64,000 bases of DNA from Nymphaea colorata. Lineage: Eukaryota; Streptophyta; Magnoliopsida; Nymphaeales; Nymphaeaceae. Under the pieces are notes generated by a model. The model was not told the origin of the DNA, did not search any database, and saw nothing but the letters and a program-made list of their open reading frames with translations. Position 1 is the first letter of the stretch. Each line of letters opens with the position of its first letter. The translations under genes and the position numbers were made by a program. Location of the stretch: assembly GCF_008831285.2 (NCBI RefSeq), contig NC_045138.2:5115205-5179204 (forward strand). Direction: 5' to 3'. This document shows positions 49,667 to 60,780 of the stretch, piece by piece.

Positions 49667-52330
49667 GGTAGGGCCAACCCCATGGTGGACTCATAGCGTT
49701 AAGTTTCTATTTAAAATTTTTATGATGTCAACTTTGGTTATGCCGGTTAAAGCGCAATGAGTTCGGCTTTCAACCGAACGGTCGGTCTTTTCAGTCGTCC
49801 AAAATATGCGATGGTGACTAATCTAAAAGATTCTTCAAAGGAGAAAACCATTCTAATATGAAACCTGGAGAGCAAGTGGTTTTTTTTCAAGTGAAACGAA
49901 TTGACAAAGAAAATCAAAAGATTAATAAGAAAAGTTTAAGAACTAAATTTAGTTTAATTCCATTCAATTTTCTAACCCACGTTATAATTTTAAATTGAAA
50001 ATGTTTTATAAGACAATTACTGGTAAATGCTTTACAAGACAATTTTTGCATACCTTTTATCAAATCAATTAAAATTTTTACAATTATTTGGTCAATTAAA
50101 ATTATCAAATCAATTAAAATTTTTACAATTATTTTGTCATAAACCCTGTCCGGGAAAATAACTTTGAATTCAAATACACAAGCTACAAATCTGTGCCTGA
50201 ACTTTTACAAGCAACCAAACTTAGATATAAGCAAAAATCTCTGAATTGAATTAACTAATGAATTTAAGATCATTTATTTATTTTTATTAATAGTAAGGCC
50301 GGGAGCCTACGTACTCATTTATTGGACTTTAATTTCCAAGATCATTTAATAAGTTCAATTTTAGGGAATTTCCATTTAAGGAGTCACTTGTTTACTTTTG
50401 TGATATGGGCCTCTGGGCAACTAGCAATTGTGTAACTAAAATACTATTTTTATTATCCTTTAGCTAAAATGCAATTTATGATGAAGAAAATGGAAATGAG
50501 AATGCTGTCTTTCTTTCATAAAATGTAGTAAGAATGACTTTTAAAGTAAAGCCAGAGATATCTAGATACTTTTGAAAATGTCACCATATTAATTAAAAAA
50601 CGAAAAAAAGAAGAAAAATATGAGCGATATTTTTGAAAAGCATTAAAAAAATGAATTCATCACTAATTTATCACGATTTTTCATTTATTTTTTTATTTTT
50701 TGCTTTCTTTTGTTTCATTGTATTGTTTTATCAGATCATTTTAACAAGATTTTTTTTTATATTTTTAATTATTTTATTTTTACCTAATTTTTTTAATTTT
50801 TTTCTAAAACTAAGACAACTTTTTTTTGAAAAATAACTTTTTATTAAAGATACTGATGAAAAACTTTGCCGATAAAAACTTAAAAACAATATTTATTACA
50901 TAAAGTTGAAACCCAAAACTTTTTAGATTGCATTTGATAGCCTCAAATTTGAAAGTCAAGACTAAAGTATGTTTAGAGATATCAAATCTCAATAGAATGA
51001 ATTTGATGTTAAAAATTATAAATTTAAGGTCCTAAATTGGGGAACCCAAGAAGGCCCAAATAAATAAATTTAAAAAAAATTTATATATCATATATAAAAA
51101 TTTTAATTTAACTGAGTGTCTCCTTTTTGTCGTCAGAAAAAGCATTGAAGAGTTGGATCTGGGGGCGCCGATCGCCGGCGTGCACCGGCGGAGTAATACA
51201 CGTGCAGCCGCCGATTGTAGCGGTCGGCCCGCGTTTGGAGGACATTACAGAATCGAGAAATCGTCTCTTTTGAAGTTCCCTATCTCGCATTCAATTTAAT
51301 CAGGTTCACAGAGAATTAATTTTTTTATATTAAGTTCAAATCCAATTATCATGAAATCGATACTCACATATAATCAGGACACATCGTTATCAAATTTAAT
51401 TAAAAAAATATTGAACTGAGTTGAGTTTGACACCATGCGTACAATCTGAACTCAACTATCTGTTGGACTCAATTTTTTTTTATTTTACAAGTTTGACTAA
51501 ATTAAACCAATTTCATTTATTCGCGAATATCCTGTGTGGTCAACAAGCCCACCGTCTGCTTCTAGTCAGCACTGTCGTCGTGCCATCGCCTCTTCGGAGA
51601 CAGACGTCCGTCGGAAGTTTTCCGGCCAACGTGTTTCCACTGGAACATATACATGTGGTGCCTCACCATAAGCAACACCATTCACATGGCTACACCATTA
51701 AACGGTTCCATGTCTGAAAACTTTTAGCGACAATTTTAAATTTTTTAGCTATTTGACCATCGTTCTTCATGCATTTGTTTATTTGTTTTTTTTTATTTAT
51801 TTTTATTTTTTTTATCAACGGGCTTGTGGCGTAGCTGGTTGAATTTCAAAATTTTGACACGAGTCAAAACATATTTTTTATATAAATTAAATTAAAATTT
51901 TTAAAATTTATAAGTAAAACTTTGATTTTTTTTTTTATCCTGAACAACCTCCTTTGTCTTTGCCCCTGAATGCATATAAAACAAGTCTCAAGTTTAATTC
52001 TTGTGGGCGATATGTGTTACTTGACCATGAGGTAAGGTTGAAGGTGATGTCAAACTAATTTTGACGGACTTGCCCGATGGAGACTATGCCTGTGCTTGAA
52101 AAAACCGGCCTGGGTCGGTCCGATGGGGCTTGATTCAGCTTGATTAATTTGTTATTATTAAGTTTCGAGCTTCGGACTGACCCGGGCCCGACTCTTATAG
52201 GGCCGGGCCGGCCCAATGCCCAGGTCTATGTCAAAGGACAAATGTTGGGGTTGCACTTGCACACTCTTTCTTCCATTTCACCAAATGAAAATAAAAAACA
52301 GGATTATTAAGATAATCAGCCACTCCTGTC
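49667..52330. other. AT-rich intergenic DNA
   Basis: No gene is recognised. A tandem repeat of about 42 bp (AAATCAATTAAAATTTTTAC) lies near 50064-50140. The strand is T-rich at 50670-50800. Two GC-rich islands stand out at about 51130-51290 and 51535-51715. The stretch 52080-52230 holds GGCC-rich sequence like the ends of the dispersed AT-core repeat. Confidence 0.55.
51110..51715. other. Two GC-rich islands, possible gene fragments
   Basis: In an otherwise AT-rich stretch, 51130-51290 and 51535-51715 have gene-like base composition. The minus strand of the first can be read as a 60-residue frame (51108-51290) containing GPTATIGGCTC and PPVHAGDRRPQIQL. The second is open on the plus strand. 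I do not recognise either product. They could be exon remnants or captured fragments inside a transposon. Confidence 0.3.
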
Positions 52331-52770
52331 CAATATATTCACACTTGCCATGTGAATAGGAGCCAAAAGAGTTGACCGCAGGGGCGGAAGGAGGGGGGGG
52401 GGGGGGGGGGGGGGCCACCTACGCCATGACTCCACCCCAATCAAATGAAAAAAAAATATAATGTAAAAATTGATTTTTTTTTTTTTTTGCCTTCATGTAT
52501 TTTTTGAATGGTTGTTCAATTTGGCCCTACCCAAATCCAACCCCCAAAAAATAAAAAACTTCCCAATATATTCACACTTGCCATGTGAATAGGAGCCAAA
52601 AGGGTTGACTCCAGGGGTGGAAGGAGGGGGAGGCCACCTAGGCCATGGCTCCACCCCAATCAAATGAAAAAAAAAATATAATGTAAAAATTGATTTTTTT
52701 TTTTTTGCCTTCATGTATTTTTTGAATGGTTGTTTAGTTTGGCCCTATCCAAATCCAACCCCCAAAACCC
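52331..52770. repeat. 233-bp tandem duplication containing hAT-like MITE copies
   Basis: Copy 1 (52331-52563) and copy 2 (from 52564) both begin CAATATATTCACACTTGCCA and continue through the left part of a hAT-like MITE up to CCAACCCCCAAAA. Copy 1 lacks the right end of the MITE. A run of 22 G at 52393-52414 in copy 1 corresponds to a short G tract in copy 2, so it expanded after the duplication. Confidence 0.85.
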
Positions 52771-52817
52771 AGTCTTCATTTGGCCCATACTTGAAAAAAA
52801 TCGTAGCTCTGCTTTTG
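52612..52817 (+). mobile_element. hAT-like MITE, second complete copy
   Basis: It starts CAGGGGTGGAAGGAGG and ends CGTAGCTCTGCTTTTG. Flanking 8-mers are GTTGACTC (left) and GTTGACAG (right), 6 of 8 equal, as expected for a decayed target duplication. Differences between its two ends are nearly all transitions. A left-hand partial copy begins at 52379 after GTTGACCG. Confidence 0.6.
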
Positions 52818-52831
52818 GTTGACAGTGTGTG

Positions 52832-52870
52832 TGTATATACATATATATATATATATATATGTGTGTGTGT
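52832..52870. repeat. Mixed GT/TA microsatellite
   Basis: GTGTGTGTATATAC, then a TA run, then GTGTGTGTGT. It lies just outside the right target duplication of the hAT-like MITE. Confidence 0.9.
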
Positions 52871-54689
52871 TTTAAAACATGACTCTAACCTTTAAGTAAA
52901 ACACAGAGACATCAAATATGAACTCTCCACTCACATTTAATCTTCTTTCTAAATGTATTCTCCCGCAGTTTTTTGCATAGAAAATGATTATTGGATTCTC
53001 TTGATAGTGAGCTCTCTCCAATGAAGGATGGTGGGAGGGAGGCTCCCCACCAGAAGGAATCATATGTACATGATAAAAAAGATGTATAAAACCAGGGTGA
53101 CAAGGACGCCATGCATTAATTTTTAAGTGGTAAGCAAAAAAAAAAACGAGAGTTGTGACAGCCCCTCACAAGTAATGAAAAAACCAAACAAAGCCAAGAA
53201 AGGGCTTCAAACGGCCTATGCCAAAACACATAATTGAGCATATAAAAGGATCAACTTGTGTAGTATCTGTATCTGTCAAAAGAGTCTGAGCAGTCCCGTG
53301 CCAGGGAACCGATGACTGTGGTCAGCTAAAAAACTCCATTTCTCATGTCAGTTCCTTCTACCTTCGATAATAGACTTGAGGCGCCTGATCCATTCTATAT
53401 TGTTGGAATGGATGGGAAAATTAGGCTGGTGGAATGCACAGTTTTCCCCCACTTGAGAAAGTTAAATTCCGTATCATCTACACCATAGCATGTTTCTAGG
53501 AACAAATCATGTTTAGACCACTTGGCGATTTTGAGTGAGAATTTTATTTTCATGTGCCAAGAAAAAGCACCACTTGGCTCTCTTGGAATTACTCCACTAC
53601 ACTATCCTACTTTCCTCCACATATCAACAAGCCTCTTTGTCATGATTTTCTCATAAATCATGCTCAGACCTCGGCATTGGGCCGGCCCGGCCCTGCCCAG
53701 ACCCACCCAGGTTAAAAAAACAAATCGGGCCAAATTGGGCCCCATCAAGCTGATCTGGGCTAGCCTGATACATTATCAAACCGGCTCGAATCGGTTTTGT
53801 CGAACCAAGTATCGGGCATCCGTCCGGAAACAACTTATCCATACCTTGTGGGACCTTCACTTGAGTTATAACATGCCTCATCCAGACATTATCAATTTCA
53901 GTTACATCCAGACATTATCAATTTCAGTTACTAAGCTCTTACTGCCTGGAGAGATATTGAGGGGGGGAGGGCTCTGATCTAAGTCACACTCAGTTGAAAT
54001 ATGAATACAAAAATTATGGATACCTGACAACTTTAGAAAATGTGAGTCTACGACATGATTTATGCATGTATAAATACAGAAAATTATAAAAAAATCAAAT
54101 TAAATACAACATTTAAGTGAACAAATGATACAAATAAAAACATGAACATAAATACTAACTCTCATAAACAGAATGAAATTTTACACCGGATGAAAACATA
54201 CACAAGTGTATCCAAATACTTACTACCGCGAGGAAACCACATGTGCATTAAGTTCTAGCATGAAACCTATGGTTTTAAATTAAAGTACGTGGATCTCATA
54301 TAACCTCAGATTTTACATTGGTGACCAACAAAAGCAGCCTATAAAAACAAGCAATCGAGTTTTTTTTTTTCTCCTAATTTTGATCGGCTAAAGCGAACAA
54401 AAGACGTTCCATGTTTTTGAAGCATTGTGCTTATTCATATACTTACAAAAGACGTTCCATGTTTTTGGAAAAATTTCAAAAACACACTAGTCATATTGTT
54501 GAAGTACAAAAACAAGCCCAGTGTTTCGATATTGTAAAAAAGTATTCTTAAAATTTTCAGAGTAGCTGGAAATGGTTTGATGGTTATATACATCTCTCTA
54601 TTCCATTTTGATATTAAGTGGGTGGTAATTGTGTTTTTCTTCTTTTCCTTCTCAAAAACAGAATTTATATGGATCAGCTTGAGGTCTTA

Positions 54690-54970
54690 TGGCTCTTCAG
54701 CTGGGCATCGGCCTGGCCCGGCCCAGCCTGATAAGAAGTCAGGCTTGGACTAACCAGACACTCAAAACTTGATCCTAGCTCGAGACCGACCCGATTAAAT
54801 TACAAAATATATATATTTAATATAAATAATATATAAATATAACTAATTGTAATAAAATATTATAATTATATATAAAAATAATAAAATATATATTAAAAAA
54901 TATTATGGAGTCCGAGCCCAGCCCGATAATTTCGGGTCCTTCCGACTCGTTAAATTACATTGAGCTTAAT
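54690..54970 (+). repeat. Dispersed AT-core repeat, copy 3
   Basis: The left part has GGGCATCGGCCTGGCCCGGC and AGCTCGAGACCGACCCGATT. An AT-only core of about 115 bases follows, then GGAGTCCGAGCCCAGCCCGA. The order is as in the copies at 48570 and 61600. Confidence 0.65.
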
Positions 54971-56349
54971 TAGATGTGTTCTGCATTAAATGCTGCATAA
55001 TTTCTGATGTTTTTATAATAAAATTTAACTGTGCTTTCCATTAAACCAAGAATTTTCTATATATGTTCAGAATTTTTTATTTTTTTAAAAAAAGAAGTTA
55101 TAATTAAACCAGACGGTTAGGTTATTCAAGAGTGCCATCTGTCAATTTCTATTTATTCTAAATGTTATTTTTAAGATTTTTGTTGAAACTATTTTTTATA
55201 CATTTTCTTATTTATTTTTAAAATTAATTTTGAAATATATCCACTTACCCATCGAACCCGCCGGCTGGTTTTCCAATGGCCGAATTATCACCGACTTCAT
55301 TGATCGCTCTCTCTCTCCACATTCAACACTGAAGCTGAATTTTGGGGATCGAAACAAACAGAGCATCCGAATTCAAAAATTGGTGTATTGTTGAGTTAGT
55401 TCTAATTTTTTATATTTGTCAAAAAGTAAAAAAAGGCAGATAACTAGTTTATTTGATAAAAAAATTGTTTAGTAATTATATATATTTTTTTCACCAAGGT
55501 ATCACACACTTATGACCTGTTTGGTTGGAAGGAAGGAAAAAAAAAATAAATGGAAAAGACAGATAATTCTGTGTTTGGTTAATCAGAGGATGTTTAGATG
55601 TACAGAAAAAAAAATGGAAGAAGTGAAAAGGAAACAAAGCTTCCAATCCCCTAAAAAAATAGAAAGAATAGATGGAAAATGAAATAATGACACTCTTTTG
55701 TTTATATATGGTTTTTTTTTTCTCTTTTCTTAAAAGGCATTGAAGAATATGAAATTTAAGATTATAATACTATTATGGAGATTAAATGGACGGTTCTTGT
55801 CCCTCCGTTTTTTTCTCTCATCTCTCTCTCTTTTGTTCTTTTTTTTCTATTATTTGTTTTTACAACCAACATTTTTTATTAGCTACATACATATGCATGA
55901 CCTTTTAACATTGGACCCCACTCTATGTTTTTTTGAAGCTCCCACAATTAAATATTTAAAAGTAAACATGCATATGGTAAAATATTTTATGTAGTTACTT
56001 ATATTGAAAGGCCTATCAAGTTACAGGGATACAATATTTAAAAGTAAAAATAATTTGCATCGATGACCCACAGTTAATATAGAATTTCAAAAAAGGGTTA
56101 ATATTCCAACGGTTCAAACTTTAACCTTGCCCATCAAACATTGGATTTTAAGTCTTCCATTATTTTGAAAATTAAGAGATGCATGCATACCCTTAATACT
56201 TGATCAAATCAATTGGAGCAATGATCGGGACAAGGGCTGGTAGGCGACCACTTTCTATTTTAAACTCTCATGACATCATTTTTTCATATTGCAAAAGGAA
56301 AAGTTGGGAAGAGGAGGAAGGTAACATGCTGTTTTAAACTTTTAAATTT

Positions 56350-56575
56350 CTTTCAATTTTTTTAATGTCAAACAGTTTTGTATTTTTTTATTTGCTGCAA
56401 ATTTATTTATCTTTTGATGTTTGTGTTATTAGTTTCTCACTTGTTTTATTTTTTTTTTTTAAAAAAAAATTGTAAAAATCTACCGTATTTTTCTTATATT
56501 ATTTTTGTTTTTTTCAAGATCACCGTATTAAACCCAAGAAAAACCTCACCATTTAAAACTCTGAGACATTATTTG
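56350..56575 (+). repeat. Dispersed repeat, copy 2 (partner of SECA2 intron 6)
   Basis: It shares ordered landmarks with 19840-20060: GTCAAACAGTTTT, TTATCTTTTG, TGTTTGTGTTATTAGTTTCT, a T/A tract, CCGTATTAAA and CATTTAAAACTCTGA. The orientation is the same as in SECA2. Confidence 0.75.
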
Positions 56576-57372
56576 TGACTATCGTTGAAACATAGCAGAA
56601 GCCCTACCCCGAGACACTGAAAGCAGCTCTAATCCTTAAGATATGAAAGAAAGGTGAGAGAAGGGCTTTAGTCTGCACTCAAACAATAAGGTTTTCTTCC
56701 CAATGTGTGAATATTTTTGTGCAATTATAATATAAGATTCAGAACCTTTTTTTTTTTTCAAAATTCCAATTGTGGGAATATGAGGTCCACCTTCAGCTGT
56801 CTAGGAGAGAATTTCAACTTTGAAGCTAAAAGTATTTAAACTGCTGATTTTCAATTTCACCATAACAAACAATGTTAAAAAGAAGAATTAAAAAAAAAAA
56901 ATCCTACAGAGCGTGATGCTACTTCGTATCGAAGCACATTAACTTGAATTGCGAACATCAATCAAATTAAATTTGACCTCCTAAAGGTCAAGGATATTCT
57001 GCCTAAACCCGGCTGAGGAAGAGTTAAGAGGAGTAAAATACAACTATTTTTAAAAATTGAAGGGATTCGGTCTTACTCATAAGCGAAAAAAAGGATTGCT
57101 TTAAAATGACAAAATACCTTTCCAGTCACAACCGTGGAATACCACCCTAGAATTTTTTGGTTACCCTATAAATTGCAAGCCAGTTTTGGAAATTTTGATC
57201 TTATTTTCCACAATAGAGAAACTAGAACAATGAAAAATTTTAAGGTGGTAAAAAATCTTTGAACCAATGTTGTCAAAAAGTAATTAATAAAAATGGACGG
57301 GTATGATCCTAAATACATTGACCAATACAATTTTGACCATAGCCATCAATCACTATAGACAATGCTGTTAAG

Positions 57373-57562
57373 CAAGGGTGGAGCGAGGATTTTTTTTAGG
57401 GGTGGCCCAAACAGTCCAACTCCTCTAGATCTGAGTGGGACCAAACTGAACTCGAATCCAAACAATACATAACGCAACTAAAATTTTTTATTTTTTTCAA
57501 TGTAATTTTTTTTTTCAATTCGCTGAATGAGGCCATGGCCCAAGTGGCTCCCTTTCCTAAAT
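57373..57562 (-). mobile_element. hAT-like MITE, inverted decayed copy
   Basis: It starts CAAGGGTGGAGCGAGGATT, which is the inverted right end of the element at 49477. It contains GGCCATGGCC near its other end and is also 190 bp long under this reading. The flanking 8-mers CTGTTAAG and GTGATAAG agree at 6 positions. The right end is poorly preserved. Confidence 0.45.
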
Positions 57563-57709
57563 GTGATAAGGCAAAGTGATGATGAGCTAAGTCTATGAAG
57601 CAATGCATAATGAACAAGTTTCAGCACATACAATATGATAACGTCCATAAAAATATTACAAAAAAATAAAATAATGTCCTAAGGTCGCTTTTGATGCAAT
57701 CCCAAGGTC

Positions 57710-57800
57710 CAGGGGTGGAGAGAGGGGCCCGCCTGGGCCATGGCTCGGGCGAGCGCAGGATTTTTTTTATATTGAAAAAATCAATTTTTTTTTTTAATTT
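57710..57800 (+). mobile_element. hAT-like MITE, left-end fragment
   Basis: CAGGGGTGGAGAGAGGGGCC followed by GCCTGGGCCATGGCTC matches the left part of the other copies. No matching right end or target duplication could be placed, so it is probably truncated. Confidence 0.5.
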
Positions 57801-58110
57801 AGCCCGACACATCGCTCCTCTTAACCCGACCTGTCCACAACTTAATATTTAATATTTAAGCATGTATTTCAACTATCAAGACTCAATCAAGATCCTCCAA
57901 GCTTGCAAATAGATATATATATAAGGTCACATCAAAATAGTGGACATAAAGTTTTAGAAAGATAAAAGACAAATATAGAACCAACACCACCGGTTCAAAC
58001 ACTAAGAAGAACACTCTCTCTTTCATAAGTTCTTTGCTTGATATCCCTGTCGTCCTTCTTTTTATTTCTTTGCTTCGATTGGCGTTGCCGATCGATCTCT
58101 CTTAACTTTC

Positions 58111-58160
58111 ATGACGGCTCGTACGAAGCAAACTGTCATAAATCCACCGGAGAAAACATT
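58111..58160 (+). pseudogene. Histone H3 pseudogene, N-terminal fragment
   Basis: ATG, one extra codon (ACG), then codons for ARTKQT, the conserved H3 N-terminus. A one-base loss follows and the next frame reads KSTG, as H3 does at residues 9-12. The similarity stops near codon 14. The rest of H3 resumes at about 58715. H3 is a core nucleosome protein. This copy is broken and not expected to function. Confidence 0.75.
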
Positions 58161-58330
58161 GAACCCTGTTATATGGGCGGTCCACATACATGAAATTTCA
58201 TATGCTATTTTAATAATAACAAAAAAGTGTCTGATTAATACAAAAAGGAATAAAAAAAATCACAAAAAGAAGATTTTGAGATTTCATAAAGGTCAAATTT
58301 GTTAGTTCGTATAGTCCGTATATGCATATT

Positions 58331-58630
58331 GTTATGACCAATAGATTCCTCTAAAAACGTCTCATAAATATTTTATTATCTCATCAACATTGTCTCATAC
58401 TTATGTTTAATGTTATTTCATACATCAGTTTGTTATCTCATTATCTCATGAATATTTTATTAACTCATAAACATTATTTCATGCTTATGTTTAACATTAT
58501 CTCATACATTCGTCCGTTTTTTTATTATCTCATATTTTGTTATCTCATAAACGTTATCTCATACTTAGCGTATACTTATTTGTTATTTCATAACTATTTG
58601 TTATCTCATACACACATGCATATGCAATGT
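58331..58630 (+). repeat. TTATCTCAT array, left arm
   Basis: At least eight exact TTATCTCAT motifs and several variants (TTATTTCAT, TTAACTCAT) lie in about 270 bases, irregularly spaced. The outer edge starts GTTATGACCAATAG. A related array in the opposite orientation ends at 60288. Confidence 0.75.
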
Positions 58631-58714
58631 TTGGATATGAAAGTAAATATATATATTAATAATAGGGTCTGCATTCAACATACACTCGTTAGCGGCGTAC
58701 ATAATTTGCTCTCA

Positions 58715-59000
58715 CGAAAGACTCCAGCAAAAGCACTTGCGTGCCAAGGCTGCCAGAAAACCTGCTATGGTGACTAGAGGAGTCAAGGAGCCACATAAGT
58801 TTAGGCAGGAACTGTTGCCCTTGAAGAAATAAAAAAAATAGTGAAGAGCATTGAACTGCATGCTCATCCAAATCCAAAAGTTGTTGTTCCAATGTCATGT
58901 TCATGAAATCTACACTTTTAAGATGATTATGAGGTCCCAGTGCATCTAGAGGGTGAAAGTACAACTCTACTAGAGAATGACATTGGATAAACTGGTTATA
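58715..59000 (+). pseudogene. Histone H3 pseudogene, main fragment
   Basis: The DNA follows H3 from about codon 13 to codon 85 or beyond. CCAAGGCTGCCAGAAAA, GAGTCAAGGAGCCACAT and GGAACTGTTGCCCTTGAAGA correspond to TKAARK, GVKKPH and GTVALRE. KSxEL, FQ, a VxE stretch and FK follow. There is a one-base insertion near codon 22, a one-base loss near codon 43, small insertions near codons 60-64 and several stops. Phe at position 41 fits the H3.1 form. The end beyond codon 85 is too decayed to place exactly. Confidence 0.8.
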
Positions 59001-59049
59001 CTGACACATGAGATTTTTGTTGGGTGACTATTATTGCGGAAGTGTCGTT

Positions 59050-59960
59050 CAAGGAACTTGAACTACAGAAACATTGTAGAAAATTAAGATGTTCAACTAA
59101 GCATCCGTTGTCATAAGTACTATCATTTTCTAACTTTTCTTCTACTTACAAGACTTGGTTGCTGAATATGTCACAGTATTTAGAGTTGAGAACTTATGAA
59201 CAAACCAAAGATAATAAAAATTGGCAGCTAGAAATGCAGTCAGATATAGAAGGTCTTGAAGAAAACAATGCATGAGCATTAGTTTCACATTTTGTTGGTA
59301 TATCACTGGCAAAGCTAGAAATTTTTCCTTAGTGAGGCCAAATTAAAGTTTTTAAATTTTGAGAGGAATAAAAATATCATTTTTCAAAACTTTTATACAG
59401 GACAAATGAAATTTTCTAAAATTTACATGTAATTTTTCTTTAAAAATTGAGGTGATGCCAGGACCCATTCATGCTCAATCAAAGGAAAATGGTGAAATAG
59501 AAAGTTTCAAGGAGTTTCTAGTAACCAAAAGTTTTTCATAGGTTTCCATAGGTAGAAGTCCTATACTTTTATGAGACTTTTGCTTTGGTGGCGAAACTTA
59601 TGGGCTTTGGCAAGCTCCAAAAAACTAGTTTGCAAAACTTTTTGCTGCTATTATAAAGTGTGGTTTCCAATAGTCTAATGCGATTATTCTTTATTCACTC
59701 TTTTACATAGTGGCACATTTATAGTAGTACTTGCATAGGTTGGCGATATAATAATTTTTGAAAGTATTTTAGAGCGTGTTAAGAAGTTCATGCAATGCTT
59801 AAGTGCTAAAGGGTCGTGGTGAAACGCAACTTTTTTCTTCGACTCAAAATTTGCTAGATGGAAAAAAGGTATACACTTGTCACAATCCAAATATGTGTGA
59901 TATTTTGGGGTTCTAGTGGAGAACAAATTTTGTATGCTACTATGTGTACACAATGAGCAT
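59050..59960 (+). pseudogene. Decayed Ty1/copia pol fragment (reverse transcriptase)
   Basis: From about 59102 the plus strand reads the pre-RT region typical of copia pol (HPLS, SFSNFSSTYKTWLLN, then TYEQTKDNKNWQLEMQSDIE). After a deletion the RT core follows at about 59600-59765: YGLWQAP, then DYSLFT, then a degraded catalytic box where a stop replaces the expected Tyr and Gly replaces an Asp. FARWKKGIHLSQSKYV follows near 59845-59895. Stops and frameshifts are frequent. No LTR was found, so this is a fragment and unrelated to the element at 35686. Confidence 0.8.
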
Positions 59961-60009
59961 ACGTTGAGGGGTGAACCTTACTATTAATATGCATATTTGA
60001 ATTGCATAA

Positions 60010-60288
60010 CATTGCATATGTTCATTATCTTATACCTTGTTGTTATCTCATACCCATTGCATTGAGATAATGACAGAGGTTGAATAAGGTAATGATAAGC
60101 GTATGAAATACAATACAAACATGATATAACGACATATATATGAAATAATGACAAAGACATGAGGTGATGATAAGACTATGAGATAATGGGTATGAGAGAA
60201 CAATATGGATATGAGATAACAACGTGAATGAGACATAAACAAAAAGAAAATGCTTCTTTGCCGCCCAAAGGAGTATATTAGCCATAAC
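60010..60288 (-). repeat. TTATCTCAT array, right arm (inverted)
   Basis: On this strand the motif appears mostly as ATGAGATAA and variants (ATGAAATAA, TTGAGATAA, ATGATATAA). The outer edge, read inverted, starts GTTATGGCTAATATACTCC and agrees with the left arm's outer edge at 17 of 22 positions. Confidence 0.7.
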
Positions 60289-60651
60289 GATCTATAGATA
60301 CAGATTGACACAATCATTGGTTCTAAACTTTAACAAATCCCAAAACCTTACCTTTTTTCGAGTTTTTTTTGTCCCTACAAAAGTTCTTTTTTCTATTAAC
60401 CAGGAGCATTTTTTGTTATTACTATGTTGGCACACAAAAATTTCTTGCACTATGGGGCATACATAACTTACTTCCGTTTTATTAAGAGTTGTTTGACAAT
60501 TGAAACACTTTATAAGTATTCTATTCATCTATCGTAAAAATTGGAGCAGATTTATAAAACAGTAGAACTAGGCATTTATAAATATGTCCAAATCTTTAAG
60601 AAAGATTCATAAAACAATAAAAACATGTTCCATTCGCTAAATGGCCCCTTA

Positions 60652-60780
60652 GGGGTTGTTTGGCGGTAGTAACGATTTGTTATTGTTCCTTGAATTTGAG
60701 ACAAGTTCGTAAACCACTCTAACATTTTTTAAACAGATTATTGGATTAGTAACAAGCGGTTCTTATCACCAAAGATCCTC
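60652..60780. mobile_element. Tourist-like MITE
   Basis: A 129-bp segment starts GGGGTTGTTTGGCGGTAG and ends inverted as GAGGATCTTTGGTGATAAG, with TTA directly outside both ends (60649-60651 and 60781-60783). The sequence left of the first TTA ends GCTAAATGGCCCC, which could be the end of a second such element. Confidence 0.45.

Larger units (their letters stand above)
52871..57372. other. Intergenic DNA with repeats
   Basis: No intact gene is recognised. It contains a GGCC-rich block (53680-53780), a 26-bp tandem duplication (about 53881-53931), a repeated CAAAAGACGTTCCATGTTTT (about 54396 and 54446), an AT-core repeat (54690-54970) and the second copy of the SECA2-intron repeat (56350-56575). 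Open frames at 52872-53112 (-), 53651-53977 and 55740-55994 show no known motif. Confidence 0.5.

Noticed and set aside
52872-53112. Minus-strand frames with protein-like stretches
   Set aside because: Overlapping short frames with no motif and no splice support.
58331-60288. A single gene-capturing DNA transposon with histone cargo
   Set aside because: Attractive, but the first 14 H3 codons lie outside the left end and no target duplication was found at the outer edges. Kept only as a hypothesis in the findings.
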